A DNA stretch of 30,685 nucleotides from Methylopumilus sp036745495 (GTDB lineage Bacteria; Pseudomonadota; Gammaproteobacteria; Burkholderiales; Methylophilaceae). The stretch spans positions 1-30,685 of the forward strand of contig DAIOGA010000008.1 in NCBI GenBank assembly GCA_036745495.1, in the 5' to 3' direction. Of this stretch, positions 16,828-24,968 are shown one piece after another (position 1 is the first letter of the stretch; the number at the start of each line of letters is the position of its first letter). The notes beneath the pieces were generated by a model. It searched no databases. It worked only from the letters and a program-made list of their open reading frames with translations, and was not told the DNA's origin. The translations under genes were made by a program, and so were the position numbers.

Positions 16828-17435
16828 CCAAAGGTAAATTTATTACATTTGAAGGTGTTGATGGCGCAGGGAAGAGTTCTCATATTGAAGAAGTGATATC
16901 TTTCCTCGAATTAAAAAAAATTGCAGTGATAAGGACAAGAGAGCCTGGTGGTACAAAACTTGGAGAAAAATTAAGAGAATTGCTTCTCCACGACGAAATG
17001 GATCCAGAAACAGAAACGCTTCTTATGTTTGCGGCCAGAAAGCAACATATCGCAGAAATTATCAAGCCAGCCCTTGATAAAGGTGTGTTTGTAGTGTCTG
17101 ATCGTTTTACTGATGCCACATACGCTTATCAATATGGCGGAAAACAAGTAGCTTATTCTAAAATTGAAATACTTGAATCATGGGTTCATCCAGATCTTAA
17201 GGCTGACCTTACTTTGCTATTTGATTTACCTGTCGAAGTAAGTATTGATCGTTTAAAGAAAAATAGAACCCCCGACAAGTTTGAAAAAGAAAGCGAATCT
17301 TTTTTTAACCGTCTTAGAAATGTATATTTAGACCTCGCGAGACAACACCCTAATCGCTATAAAATTATTAATGCAAATCAAGCTATTGAATCCGTATCTC
17401 AAGATGTTATTGAGGCTATAAAAACTATTTTATGA
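16824..17435 (+). CDS. tmk: Thymidylate kinase
   Basis: Tmk phosphorylates dTMP to dTDP. The 203-residue protein has the P-loop EGVDGAGKS at 10-18, REPGGT at 39-44 for dTMP binding, DRFTDATYAYQ from residue 93, and a LID region rich in Lys and Arg near 140-150. Length is usual for proteobacteria. It is embedded in a chain of four-base ATGA overlaps, with mltG before and holB after. Confidence 0.97.
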   Translation: MTKGKFITFEGVDGAGKSSHIEEVISFLELKKIAVIRTREPGGTKLGEKLRELLLHDEMDPETETLLMFAARKQHIAEIIKPALDKGVFVVSDRFTDATYAYQYGGKQVAYSKIEILESWVHPDLKADLTLLFDLPVEVSIDRLKKNRTPDKFEKESESFFNRLRNVYLDLARQHPNRYKIINANQAIESVSQDVIEAIKTIL

Positions 17436-18424
17436 TGGATTCTATTTACCCTTGGTTTAAAGATGCTTGGATCGCGATTCATGAAAATAAAAAGTTACCC
17501 CATGCTTTAATTTTCAAAGGCAAGGAGGGTATTGGAAAGTATAATTTTGCAATTAAATTTGCAAAATCCTATTTGTGTCAAAAACCGCTTTCTAATCATT
17601 TGCCATGTGAAGCATGTTCAAGTTGCGAATGGTTTCCAGATTCACATCCTGATTTTAAACATATCACTCCAATTGAAAATGAAGATGATGAGTCATTAAA
17701 AAGAAAAACTGTTCGTAAAAAGAATATTTTAATTGATCAAATTCGAGAGCTCTCAGAATATCTAGAATTGTCAGTCCATCAAGAAAAGGGTAGGCGTATT
17801 GTTTTGATTGAGCCAGCAGATTCACTTAATCAAGCAGCATCTAATGCACTTCTTAAAATTTTAGAGGAGCCCCCTGAAAATACTTTATTCATTCTTGTAA
17901 CAAGTCAAACGCAAAAACTAATTGCTACTATCCGAAGTCGATGCCAATTATTAGATCTTCGAGGCCCATCATTAGATGAAGCCAGATCGTTTCTGATTGA
18001 TCAAAAAATAACCCATGAGGACAGTTTGCTTTCATATACTGGCGGCTCACCATTTAATGCAATCAAAGAATTAGAAAACCAATCAGAGCGAGAGACTATT
18101 ATTCAATTATTATCCCAAGGTCATAATATCGATATTACTAGAGTCAATTATGCAATACTCACTCAAGGGCTTGATTGGACATTAAATATGATTCAAAAAT
18201 GGGTTTTTGATTTACTGCTTAGCCTTCATACACAGCAAAATTATTATTTTAAAAATGAAGAAAAGCGCATTCACTCTCAAGCAAAGCAAATTAATCTTGA
18301 TAGCTTGCTTTTGTTTGTAAATGAATTGAATGAATTAAAAAAAATTGCATCACATCCAATTAATCAGGAGCTTCAGTTGCAAAATATTTTTATTAAATAT
18401 AAACAGATTTATGAGCCATCATGA
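17432..18424 (+). CDS. holB: DNA polymerase III subunit delta'
   Basis: Delta' is the rigid stator of the sliding-clamp loader. The 330-residue protein has the AAA+ nucleotide region FKGKEGIGKYNFA (28-40), a zinc module with Cys49, Cys59, Cys62 and Cys65 placed as in E. coli, the ASNALLKILEEPP segment, and IRSRCQLL as the SRC motif. The second residue is also Met, so translation may start at 17432 or 17435; the first gives the ATGA overlap with tmk. It overlaps tatD by four bases. In many beta- and gammaproteobacteria a pilZ gene lies between holB and tatD; here it is absent. Confidence 0.95.
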   Translation: MMDSIYPWFKDAWIAIHENKKLPHALIFKGKEGIGKYNFAIKFAKSYLCQKPLSNHLPCEACSSCEWFPDSHPDFKHITPIENEDDESLKRKTVRKKNILIDQIRELSEYLELSVHQEKGRRIVLIEPADSLNQAASNALLKILEEPPENTLFILVTSQTQKLIATIRSRCQLLDLRGPSLDEARSFLIDQKITHEDSLLSYTGGSPFNAIKELENQSERETIIQLLSQGHNIDITRVNYAILTQGLDWTLNMIQKWVFDLLLSLHTQQNYYFKNEEKRIHSQAKQINLDSLLLFVNELNELKKIASHPINQELQLQNIFIKYKQIYEPS

Positions 18425-19203
18425 CAAGCTTTGTAGACTCTCATTGCCATATTAATTTTCCAGAGCTATATCAAAATATAGATTCTATTCTGTCTAAGAT
18501 GTCATCTAATAAAGTTACCCATGCTTTATGTGTGAGTGTTACTTTAGATAAATTGCCAGACATCTTCAAGATTGCTAATACCTATGCCCATATCTTTGCT
18601 TCTGTAGGCGTTCACCCTGATTATGAGGATATTAAAGAGCCTTCTGTGGAGGAATTATGTCGTCTTGCTAAAGAGAACAAAGTTGTGGCTATTGGTGAAA
18701 CTGGACTGGATTATTTTAGAGTACAAGGCGACCTTACATGGCAAAGAGATCGTTTTAGAACGCATATTAAAGCTGCTATTCAATCAAATTTACCTCTTAT
18801 TATTCATACAAGAAATGCTGCAGAAGATACTTTAAAAATTATGCGAGAAGAAGGAGCTAATCAAGTAGGTGGTGTAATGCACTGTTTTACAGAATCTCTT
18901 GATGTAGCTCTTGAAGCTATAAAACTTAATTTCTATATTTCATTTTCAGGCATTGTGACATTTAAAAATGCAACTGATTTAAAAGAAGTTGTGAAAGCCA
19001 TTCCTCTTGATCGCATGCTTATTGAGACTGACTCACCATATTTGGCACCCGTGCCTTATCGAGGCAAAATAAATGACCCATCCAATGTGATTCATGTAGC
19101 CGAGGAAATAGCGAAACTAAAAAACATTTCAGTGGAAGAGGTTGGTCAAATTACTACACAAAATTTCTTTAAATTGTTTTCAAAATGTCGCATTTCGAAT
19201 TAA
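18421..19203 (+). CDS. tatD: TatD family metal-dependent DNase
   Basis: This 260-residue amidohydrolase-fold protein has the TatD metal site: His8 and His10 in DSHCHIN, Glu93 in IGETGLDY, His129 in IIHTRNA, His154 in GVMHCFTE and Asp204 in ETDSPYLAP. TatD-family enzymes act as exonucleases or 3'-end DNA repair nucleases; position after holB suggests the YcfH branch. It starts inside the holB stop (ATGA), and the following gene starts 19 bases before its own stop. Confidence 0.93.
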   Translation: MTSFVDSHCHINFPELYQNIDSILSKMSSNKVTHALCVSVTLDKLPDIFKIANTYAHIFASVGVHPDYEDIKEPSVEELCRLAKENKVVAIGETGLDYFRVQGDLTWQRDRFRTHIKAAIQSNLPLIIHTRNAAEDTLKIMREEGANQVGGVMHCFTESLDVALEAIKLNFYISFSGIVTFKNATDLKEVVKAIPLDRMLIETDSPYLAPVPYRGKINDPSNVIHVAEEIAKLKNISVEEVGQITTQNFFKLFSKCRISN

Positions 19204-19958
19204 CAATTCTAGGGGCCGGGTCAAGCGCTGGCACTCCCGTTGTGGGATGTAATTGTGAAACTTGCTTATCTAAAAATCCAAAAAATAAGCGAACGCGTTG
19301 CTCATCACTTATTAAATTAAAATCAGGCGAGCATATTCTTATTGATACCAGCCCTGATTTACGTTTTCAATCCCTAAGAGAATCAATCCACAGAGTTGAT
19401 GCTGTGCTTTATACACACACTCATGCAGATCACCTCCATGGTATAGATGATTTAAGGGCTTTTTGTCAGCTACACAAGATGCAAATACCTATTTACGGAA
19501 AGAAAGAATCGCTTGACCATATTGCATTAAAATTCGGATATGCATTGAATGAGCCTAAAGGGTTTTGGGAGATGCCCGTATTAAAAGCAATGCCGATTCA
19601 AGATCCATTTCAACTTTTTGGGGAGCTTGTAACCCCAATTCCTGTTGTCCATGGAATATCAGAAATTTACGGTTATCGCATAGGAAATTTGGCTTATCTC
19701 ACTGACGTATCCGATATCCGTGAAAGCTCACTGAAACTTTTAGATGGTTTAGATATCCTACTACTAGATTGTTTACGTATTAAAGAGCATCACACACATA
19801 TCAATCTCGAACAAAGCTTGATCTTTGCAAATCGAATAAAAGCTAAGAAAACATATTTGATTCATATGACACATGATTTAGAATATGAGGCATTAAAAAA
19901 AGAATTACCTGACCATATCGATGTTGGATATGACGGGCTTAAAATCATCATCAATTAA
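19185..19958 (+). CDS. PhnP-like metallo-beta-lactamase-fold hydrolase
   Basis: This 257-residue protein has the metallo-beta-lactamase motif THTHADHLHGIDDLR (His78, His80, Asp82, His83), further candidate ligands His156, Asp174 and HMTHD at 227-231, and a second site formed by GCNCETC (Cys22, Cys24, Cys27). That cysteine site marks the PhnP branch, whose founding member is a cyclic phosphodiesterase of phosphonate breakdown. No phn genes are in the window and the usual tatD neighbour is this type of protein, so a housekeeping phosphodiesterase role is more likely. The start lies 19 bases inside tatD in another frame; MSHFELTILGAGSSAGTP agrees with the family's N-terminus. Confidence 0.87.
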   Translation: MSHFELTILGAGSSAGTPVVGCNCETCLSKNPKNKRTRCSSLIKLKSGEHILIDTSPDLRFQSLRESIHRVDAVLYTHTHADHLHGIDDLRAFCQLHKMQIPIYGKKESLDHIALKFGYALNEPKGFWEMPVLKAMPIQDPFQLFGELVTPIPVVHGISEIYGYRIGNLAYLTDVSDIRESSLKLLDGLDILLLDCLRIKEHHTHINLEQSLIFANRIKAKKTYLIHMTHDLEYEALKKELPDHIDVGYDGLKIIIN

Positions 19959-19966
19959 AGGTTAAT

Positions 19967-20338
19967 ATGTTTACATTATTTAATAAAATATTATTTATAT
20001 TCATAGCATTAGGACTTTCTTTTCAAGTATTAGCTGAAGGAAAAAAACTATATACAGAAAATGAGTTTTTAGATGCTTTTGGCGCCAAATCAAAAGAAAG
20101 AGTCCTTCAAATTTTGGGTGAACCAGCTAGAAAAGAAATGTCTGTTAAGCCAACTAATGCAAGCTCTGTGATTGGAAGGCCAACTGAAGACCGAGCAAAT
20201 CCAAACAAGCGAGTTAATATTGAGATGTGGTATTACAACAATCTTGTGAAATCCGATGAAAAAAATACCTGGAAGCAGACCGAATTAACAATCATGGATG
20301 GCAAAGTTTACAACATAGGCTTCTTTAATAGTCACTAA
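19967..20338 (+). CDS. Small secreted protein of unknown function
   Basis: The 123-residue product begins with a clear signal peptide: a hydrophobic core at about 8-20 and a VLA cleavage site after residue 23. The mature part contains a segment (ERVLQILGEPARKE) and a C-terminal strand region (MWYYNN, LTIMDGKVYNIGFF) reminiscent of the small alpha-beta fold of BamE/SmpA-type proteins, but the match is too loose to assign. There is no lipobox cysteine, so a soluble periplasmic protein is expected. AAAGGTTAAT precedes the ATG as ribosome binding site. It lies eight bases after the metallo-hydrolase gene. Confidence 0.8.
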   Translation: MFTLFNKILFIFIALGLSFQVLAEGKKLYTENEFLDAFGAKSKERVLQILGEPARKEMSVKPTNASSVIGRPTEDRANPNKRVNIEMWYYNNLVKSDEKNTWKQTELTIMDGKVYNIGFFNSH

Positions 20339-20343
20339 GCTCT

Positions 20344-20592
20344 ATGGGTGGCTCAAAACACAAAGAGCTACTTATCCAAGCGATTTCTTTCGCTATTAAC
20401 GATTCGTGGGAAGCATCGCACAAGATCGTTCAAGATCTCGATTCTCGCCAGGCTTACTGGATTCATGCCATACTTCATAAGATCGAAGGTGATGAATACA
20501 ATAGCCGTTATTGGTACGAAAGGGCTCAACAGTCATATGAAGCTTATATCGACCCCATACAAGAACTTATTTTCATACAAAATAACTTATAG
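20344..20592 (+). CDS. Conserved small protein of unknown function
   Basis: The 82-residue product has no signal peptide or membrane segment. The stretch AYWIHAILHKIEGDEYNSRYWYERA looks like one helical-hairpin repeat and resembles a phrase I recall from uncharacterised proteobacterial proteins (W-HA-LH-IEGD-N-RYWY-RA), so it is likely a real gene. It starts five bases after the previous stop. An overlapping 91-codon frame in another register (20348-20623) is considered a shadow. Function unknown. Confidence 0.75.
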   Translation: MGGSKHKELLIQAISFAINDSWEASHKIVQDLDSRQAYWIHAILHKIEGDEYNSRYWYERAQQSYEAYIDPIQELIFIQNNL

Positions 20593-20600
20593 GAAGCTTT

Positions 20601-20825
20601 ATGGACAATCAGGACGCCGTTGAAGTGACTTGTACCGACAATGGTAAAAAAGTAATTGGATACATTCTGAATTACAGGGCAAAGGATCAATTAGAGATTT
20701 CCTTAAATACCGTAAAAATTCGAATGCAGTTCAGATCGGGAATTTTTGTAGGGTCTATGGCTGGAATGGAGTTTGTTGTCCAAGAAGACGCATTACCGAG
20801 ACAATTTAAAGACTTCCAAAGGTAA
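20601..20825 (+). CDS. Small protein of unknown function
   Basis: The 74-residue product is predicted to be cytoplasmic and mostly beta-strand (VEVTCTDNGKKVIGYILNY, QLEISLNTVKIRMQF, GMEFVVQED), suggesting a small beta-barrel, for example a nucleic-acid-binding type; I do not recognise the family. A good AGGAAG ribosome binding site stands about seven bases before the ATG, which supports a real gene. It is the last gene of the long plus-strand run, and the next gene is convergent. Confidence 0.72.
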   Translation: MDNQDAVEVTCTDNGKKVIGYILNYRAKDQLEISLNTVKIRMQFRSGIFVGSMAGMEFVVQEDALPRQFKDFQR

Positions 20826-20851
20826 TTTTAGATATTATTAACTTCGTATAA

Positions 20852-20878
20852 TGTATATTATGTAAAATGAAATATACA
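20852..20878. terminator. AT-rich inverted repeat between convergent genes
   Basis: TGTATATT (20852-20859) is perfectly complementary to AATATACA (20871-20878) with an 11-base loop. It lies in the 60-base gap between two convergent genes, where a two-way terminator is expected. The stem is weak and no clear T-run follows, so the call is tentative. Confidence 0.4.
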
Positions 20879-20885
20879 GCATAAA

Positions 20886-21746
20886 TCACATAGTTTTAAA
20901 AAGCGTCTTTAAGTCCTCTGCCCCTATATCATTAGCAATCTTATTTGCTTCATCAAGCTTAGATTTACTAAGCTCATTATTTGATTTCTTTTTGTAATAT
21001 TTACTTTCTGCATATAAAGCTTTAGCGAGGTAATACATTCCCCCATTCTCACGAGCTAGCCTTTCAAACTTTAGAAGTGTTCTTTCTGCAGAAGTTAAGT
21101 CATTAACTTCAAGGTAATACAAAGCCAGATTAATACCTGAGTCTGCATATTCACCAAGCAAGCCTGTTCGCTCAAAAGCTAAATTAGCTTTTAATTCGAA
21201 CTCTATGGCTTTAGTGAAATTTTTCATTGAGGCGTAAGCATAAGCTACTCGATCTAGATTAGCGGCTCGTTCGTCGTCATTTGCAGCTAACACATAAGCC
21301 TCAGTAAATGTATTTGCGGCTTCCTCATATTTAGAAAGAAGCAATAAAGTCTCCCCAATTTCAACTAAATACAAACGCTTGAAAGCTTTGTTTGGTTGAG
21401 TGCGTAAAAAAGAATTTTTTAAATGCAAAAGGGCTTCCTCTAGTTTGTTGGCTCCTTTTAAGGATATGCCTTCGAGTAAATCGGCCATCGAATGATCAAT
21501 ATCATTTTTTGCTAACTTATCAGCTAATTTAAAGTCGTTAAAAGCATCATCGTAATGATGAAGCTTTAAATTTACTTGACCGTGGCAGAAGGCAGATTTA
21601 TATTCGCTTTTCTTAGTTTTTAAAGCCTCTTCGAATTGGTTATCACTTAATAAATCATCGCAAGATTTGTTTGTTTCCTTGGAAAAGATATTGTTTGAGA
21701 AAGAGACACAAAAAAGTATTAATAAAAATTGTATTTTAAATTTCAT
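20886..21746 (-). CDS. Secreted tetratricopeptide-repeat protein
   Basis: The 286-residue product begins with a signal peptide (hydrophobic core about 5-17, likely cleavage near residue 22). The rest is made of helical pairs with TPR-like spacing, for example KLHHYDDAFNDFKLADKLA, LLSKYEEAANTFTEAYVLA, MKNFTKAIEFELKANLAFE and EVNDLTSAERTLLKFERLA, about six repeats in all. It is therefore probably a periplasmic scaffold or protein-binding factor; its partner is unknown. It lies six bases after the ligA stop on the same strand, so it is likely the last gene of the smc-zipA-ligA unit. Confidence 0.8.
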   Translation of the reverse strand: MKFKIQFLLILFCVSFSNNIFSKETNKSCDDLLSDNQFEEALKTKKSEYKSAFCHGQVNLKLHHYDDAFNDFKLADKLAKNDIDHSMADLLEGISLKGANKLEEALLHLKNSFLRTQPNKAFKRLYLVEIGETLLLLSKYEEAANTFTEAYVLAANDDERAANLDRVAYAYASMKNFTKAIEFELKANLAFERTGLLGEYADSGINLALYYLEVNDLTSAERTLLKFERLARENGGMYYLAKALYAESKYYKKKSNNELSKSKLDEANKIANDIGAEDLKTLFKTM

Positions 21747-21752
21747 AAGTTT

Positions 21753-23923
21753 TTAATTGATAAGTTTTAAAAGTTCATCTTGAGAAATAACTTTAATACC
21801 AAGCTCTTGTGCAATAGTTAATTTACTTCCTGCATCTGTTCCAGCGACAACATAATCAGTTTTTTTAGATACGCTACCTGCAACCTTTCCACCATTCATT
21901 TCAATAACTGATTTGGCTTCTTCGCGTGACATTGAAGGAAGTGTCCCTGTAAGAACAAAAGTTTTGGCCGCAAAAATTCCTGAAGTGGATTTTCTTATAT
22001 CATGTTTGGGCCAATTAACACCAAGTTTTATCAGGGATTGGATTACTTCCCTATTCTTATTTTGCTTAAAAAAATTACTGATAGATTTTGCAACTGTAGG
22101 GCCAATGTCAGGCACAAGCTGTAAGTTCTCTTCTCTTTGTTTCATGATTTCATTTAAATCCCCATAGAAACCAGCAAGATCTTTAGCGGTTGATTCGCCT
22201 ACGTTACGAATACCAAGTGCATATATAAATCGAGGTAATGTAGTTTTTTTACTTTTTTCAATAGCATCTAATAAGTTTTGACCTGATTTTTCTGCCATAC
22301 GATCAAGGTTAATTAATTNNNNNNNNNNNNNNNNNNNNNNNNNNNNNNNNNNNNNNNNNNNNNNNNNNNNNNNNNNNNNNNNNNNNNNNNNNNNNNNNNN
22401 NNNNNNNNNNNNNNNNNNGCATCTAATAAGTTTTGACCTGATTTTTCTGCCATACGATCAAGGTTAATTAATTCTGTAAGCTGTAGCTTGTATATATCGG
22501 GTAATCCATGAATTAATCCTACAGTTACTAATTGTTCAACAGATTTATCTCCTAAACCTTCTATATCCATAGCCTTTCGAGACGCAAAATGAATAATAGA
22601 TTGTTTTTGTTGGGCTGGACAAATGAGGCCGCCTGAACATCGAATAACAGCTTCATCATCTATTCGAACAAGAGGAGAACCGCATTCTGGGCATGCAGTT
22701 GGCATTTTAAATTTATTGATTGTCTTCGGTCTTTTATCAATAAGTACCCTTACGATCTCAGGAATTACATCCCCTGCTCTTCGGACACTTACAATATCTC
22801 CGATATGAATATCCTTACGAATCATTTCATCTTCATTATGAAGAGTTGCATTAGTGACAGTAACTCCACCAACAAAAACTGGCTTTAAACGTGCAACAGG
22901 TGTTATAGCTCCTGTTCGTCCTACTTGAACATCAATATCTAAAATTTCAGTTACAGCTTCTTCTGCTGGAAATTTATGAGCAATCGCCCATCTAGGAGCT
23001 CTTGATACAAAACCTAATTCATTTTGATAATTAAAAGAATTCACTTTGTACACTACACCATCAATGTCATAAGCTAAGGAGTCTCTTAACTTTAATACTT
23101 TCTCATAAAAGCTTTGTAAACCATTCACACCCTTAACGCTTGCTGATAAATCAGAAATTGGCAAATTAAATTGCTTTAAAAGCTGAATTGTTTCTGTATG
23201 AGTTTTTAAGTTTAAATTAGGTTCACATACACCAAGACCATATGAAAAGAAAGTCAATGGTCTGGTTGCAGTTATTCTGGGATCTAGCTGTCTTAAGCTT
23301 CCTGCGGCAGCATTTCTGGGATTTGCAAATTTTTTTTCACCTAAAGATTCTTGTTTTTTATTGAGCAATTCAAAATCTTTTTTGAGCATTAAAACCTCAC
23401 CTCTCACTTCTAAAATTTTGGGTGGATTTGGATGATTAAGTTTAGTAGGTATTGAGCGAATAGTTTTTAGATTGTGTGTAACATTCTCTCCAGTATAACC
23501 ATCGCCGCGTGTAGCACCTTGAACGAAAATGCCATTTTCATAAGTTAATGTAATTGCGAGACCATCAAATTTTGGCTCAACAGCATATTCCACTTCATCA
23601 ATGCCGATATCATCTTTAATGCGTTTATCGAAAGCAATAAGCTCATCTTCTTCAAAAGCATTATTTAAAGATAACATTGCTTGACGATGGATAACACTCT
23701 CGAATGCTTCTAGGGCTTCACCACCCACCCGTTGGGTAGGTGAATCTGGTTGAATCAAATCAGGATTTGCATTTTCTAAATCAACAAGCGATCTAAAAAC
23801 TTTATCGTATTCGAAATCTGAAATAGAGGGATTGTCTAAAACGTAATATTGATAATCGAATACATTTATCTTTTCGATTAACTCTTTAATTTTTTTCTTA
23901 ATATTTTCTTTTTCGGCTTTCAT
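21753..23923 (-). CDS. ligA: NAD-dependent DNA ligase LigA, interrupted by an assembly gap
   Basis: LigA seals nicks in replication and repair using NAD. The N-terminal piece contains the Ia domain, the adenylation lysine Lys118 in EPKFDGLA, the OB fold, and a zinc finger with Cys411, Cys414, Cys429 and Cys435. The C-terminal piece carries helix-hairpin-helix elements and a BRCT domain over roughly the last 78 residues. Between them lie 100 N bases (22319-22418) flanked by two identical 55-base copies of the same coding sequence, so residues around MAEKSGQNLLD appear twice. Removing the N run and one copy gives 2016 bases, exactly 672 codons, or a normal 671-residue ligase. The gene is therefore intact in reality. 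It begins on the base after the zipA stop. Confidence 0.95.
22264..22318. repeat. 55-base direct repeat, copy 1 (contig-end overlap)
   Basis: This 55-base segment of ligA ends directly at the N run and is identical to 22419-22473. It is best read as the unmerged overlap of two contig ends rather than a biological repeat. Confidence 0.93.
22319..22418. other. Assembly gap of 100 N
   Basis: A run of exactly 100 N, the conventional placeholder for a scaffold gap of unknown size. The 55-base repeats at its edges show that no real sequence is missing. Confidence 0.97.
22419..22473. repeat. 55-base direct repeat, copy 2 (contig-end overlap)
   Basis: Identical to 22264-22318 and starting directly after the N run. 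Collapsing the two copies restores the ligA reading frame. Confidence 0.93.
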
Positions 23924-24946
23924 TTAAGAAAATAATCTTCGTGCACAGGAACTTCCAGGAGGAATATTTCTAGTGATCATTTGATGTTCAATTTTTTCGA
24001 CTTGATACCTAATGCGTTCAATATGATTAATGTTTAATTCTTTTTTATTGGAATCAACAAGCATACAATCAAGATCTTTTTGAAAATTAGTAATTGATTC
24101 CAACATTACATCAAAAGACTCTTTGCAGCTTAACGTTAGTGGTAAATCCATTTGGAAAAGAATGCCTTGAATATAAGGATCAAGGTTGAAGCTTAAGGGT
24201 TGTTGATTTAATGAAGTTATACGAAATAGAGGATGTTTATCGCGACCTTTGAATACATGATAACCATCTTTATTCTCTTTAAAGCCATCTGTTTTTAATG
24301 TATCAATAAGCTTTTTATTATCAAACATACCGTTATTTTTTGGGATAAGGGTTAATGTCATCATATGGTCTACAAGAGCACAAAATTGATTAAGTTCTTT
24401 TGCATCATCTTCGATATTTGAGTGAGAAAGCCAAATTAGACTACCATCCAAGTCATTTTTAGTTTTTTCTGCCAACATTCTAAATGTCTGTGCATGTGTT
24501 GATGATATCGGGCCCTGACGATCTACTAACTGAATCGCTAAAAGTATTTGATCAAATGAAACTGACCCGCTTATGCCATCTGTTGAAGTCCACACATCTT
24601 CATTTTTACGAATAAATATATGCGTATGAGGCAATTCAATGAAGTCTCTGAGATTTAATTTTGAGATAGCATGAGTTGCTTTGTTAAGTTTAATAAATGC
24701 AATAGCATCAATATTACGGTAGATATCTTTAGGTAAATTTGAAAGTAAGTATTTCTCAGAGATACTTAAATCTTGATCGTAAGGATTTTTTTCATCTTGG
24801 CTTAAACCATCTTCATCTTTATATAAAAAAGAATTTTCAGTCTGGTTTTGTTTTCGATACTGGATAAGGCGAATCCAGTTAAAAATGATCATGATAAGAA
24901 TAATTATTACAGCGAGAATCGTCAAAGCAAACTGAATGTCAGACAT
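23924..24946 (-). CDS. zipA: Cell division protein ZipA
   Basis: ZipA ties FtsZ to the inner membrane at the division site. The 340-residue protein has one N-terminal membrane segment (about 6-27), a short charged linker (to about 70) and a C-terminal FtsZ-binding domain. The linker is far shorter than the Pro/Gln-rich one of E. coli. The C-terminal end PPGSSCARRLFS resembles what I recall of betaproteobacterial ZipA-like proteins. Position between smc and ligA is the standard one and strengthens the call. ligA begins on the next base after its stop; smc ends 22 bases upstream. Confidence 0.88.
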   Translation of the reverse strand: MSDIQFALTILAVIIILIMIIFNWIRLIQYRKQNQTENSFLYKDEDGLSQDEKNPYDQDLSISEKYLLSNLPKDIYRNIDAIAFIKLNKATHAISKLNLRDFIELPHTHIFIRKNEDVWTSTDGISGSVSFDQILLAIQLVDRQGPISSTHAQTFRMLAEKTKNDLDGSLIWLSHSNIEDDAKELNQFCALVDHMMTLTLIPKNNGMFDNKKLIDTLKTDGFKENKDGYHVFKGRDKHPLFRITSLNQQPLSFNLDPYIQGILFQMDLPLTLSCKESFDVMLESITNFQKDLDCMLVDSNKKELNINHIERIRYQVEKIEHQMITRNIPPGSSCARRLFS

Positions 24947-24968
24947 GCTTGTAATAAGCCCTGTTATC

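Noticed and set aside
20348..20623. 91-codon frame overlapping the 82-residue gene
   Set aside because: It overlaps a better candidate in another register, crosses the next gene's start and has an unremarkable basic composition.
20839..20856. Functional loxP site
   Set aside because: The second arm is not preserved, so Cre-type recombination is not expected; kept only as a curiosity.
21753..22298. A separate 181-residue gene (C-terminal ligase fragment) beside a truncated ligA
   Set aside because: It is the C-terminal part of the same ligA, split only by the N run and the duplicated contig end. Its first Met is internal residue 491.
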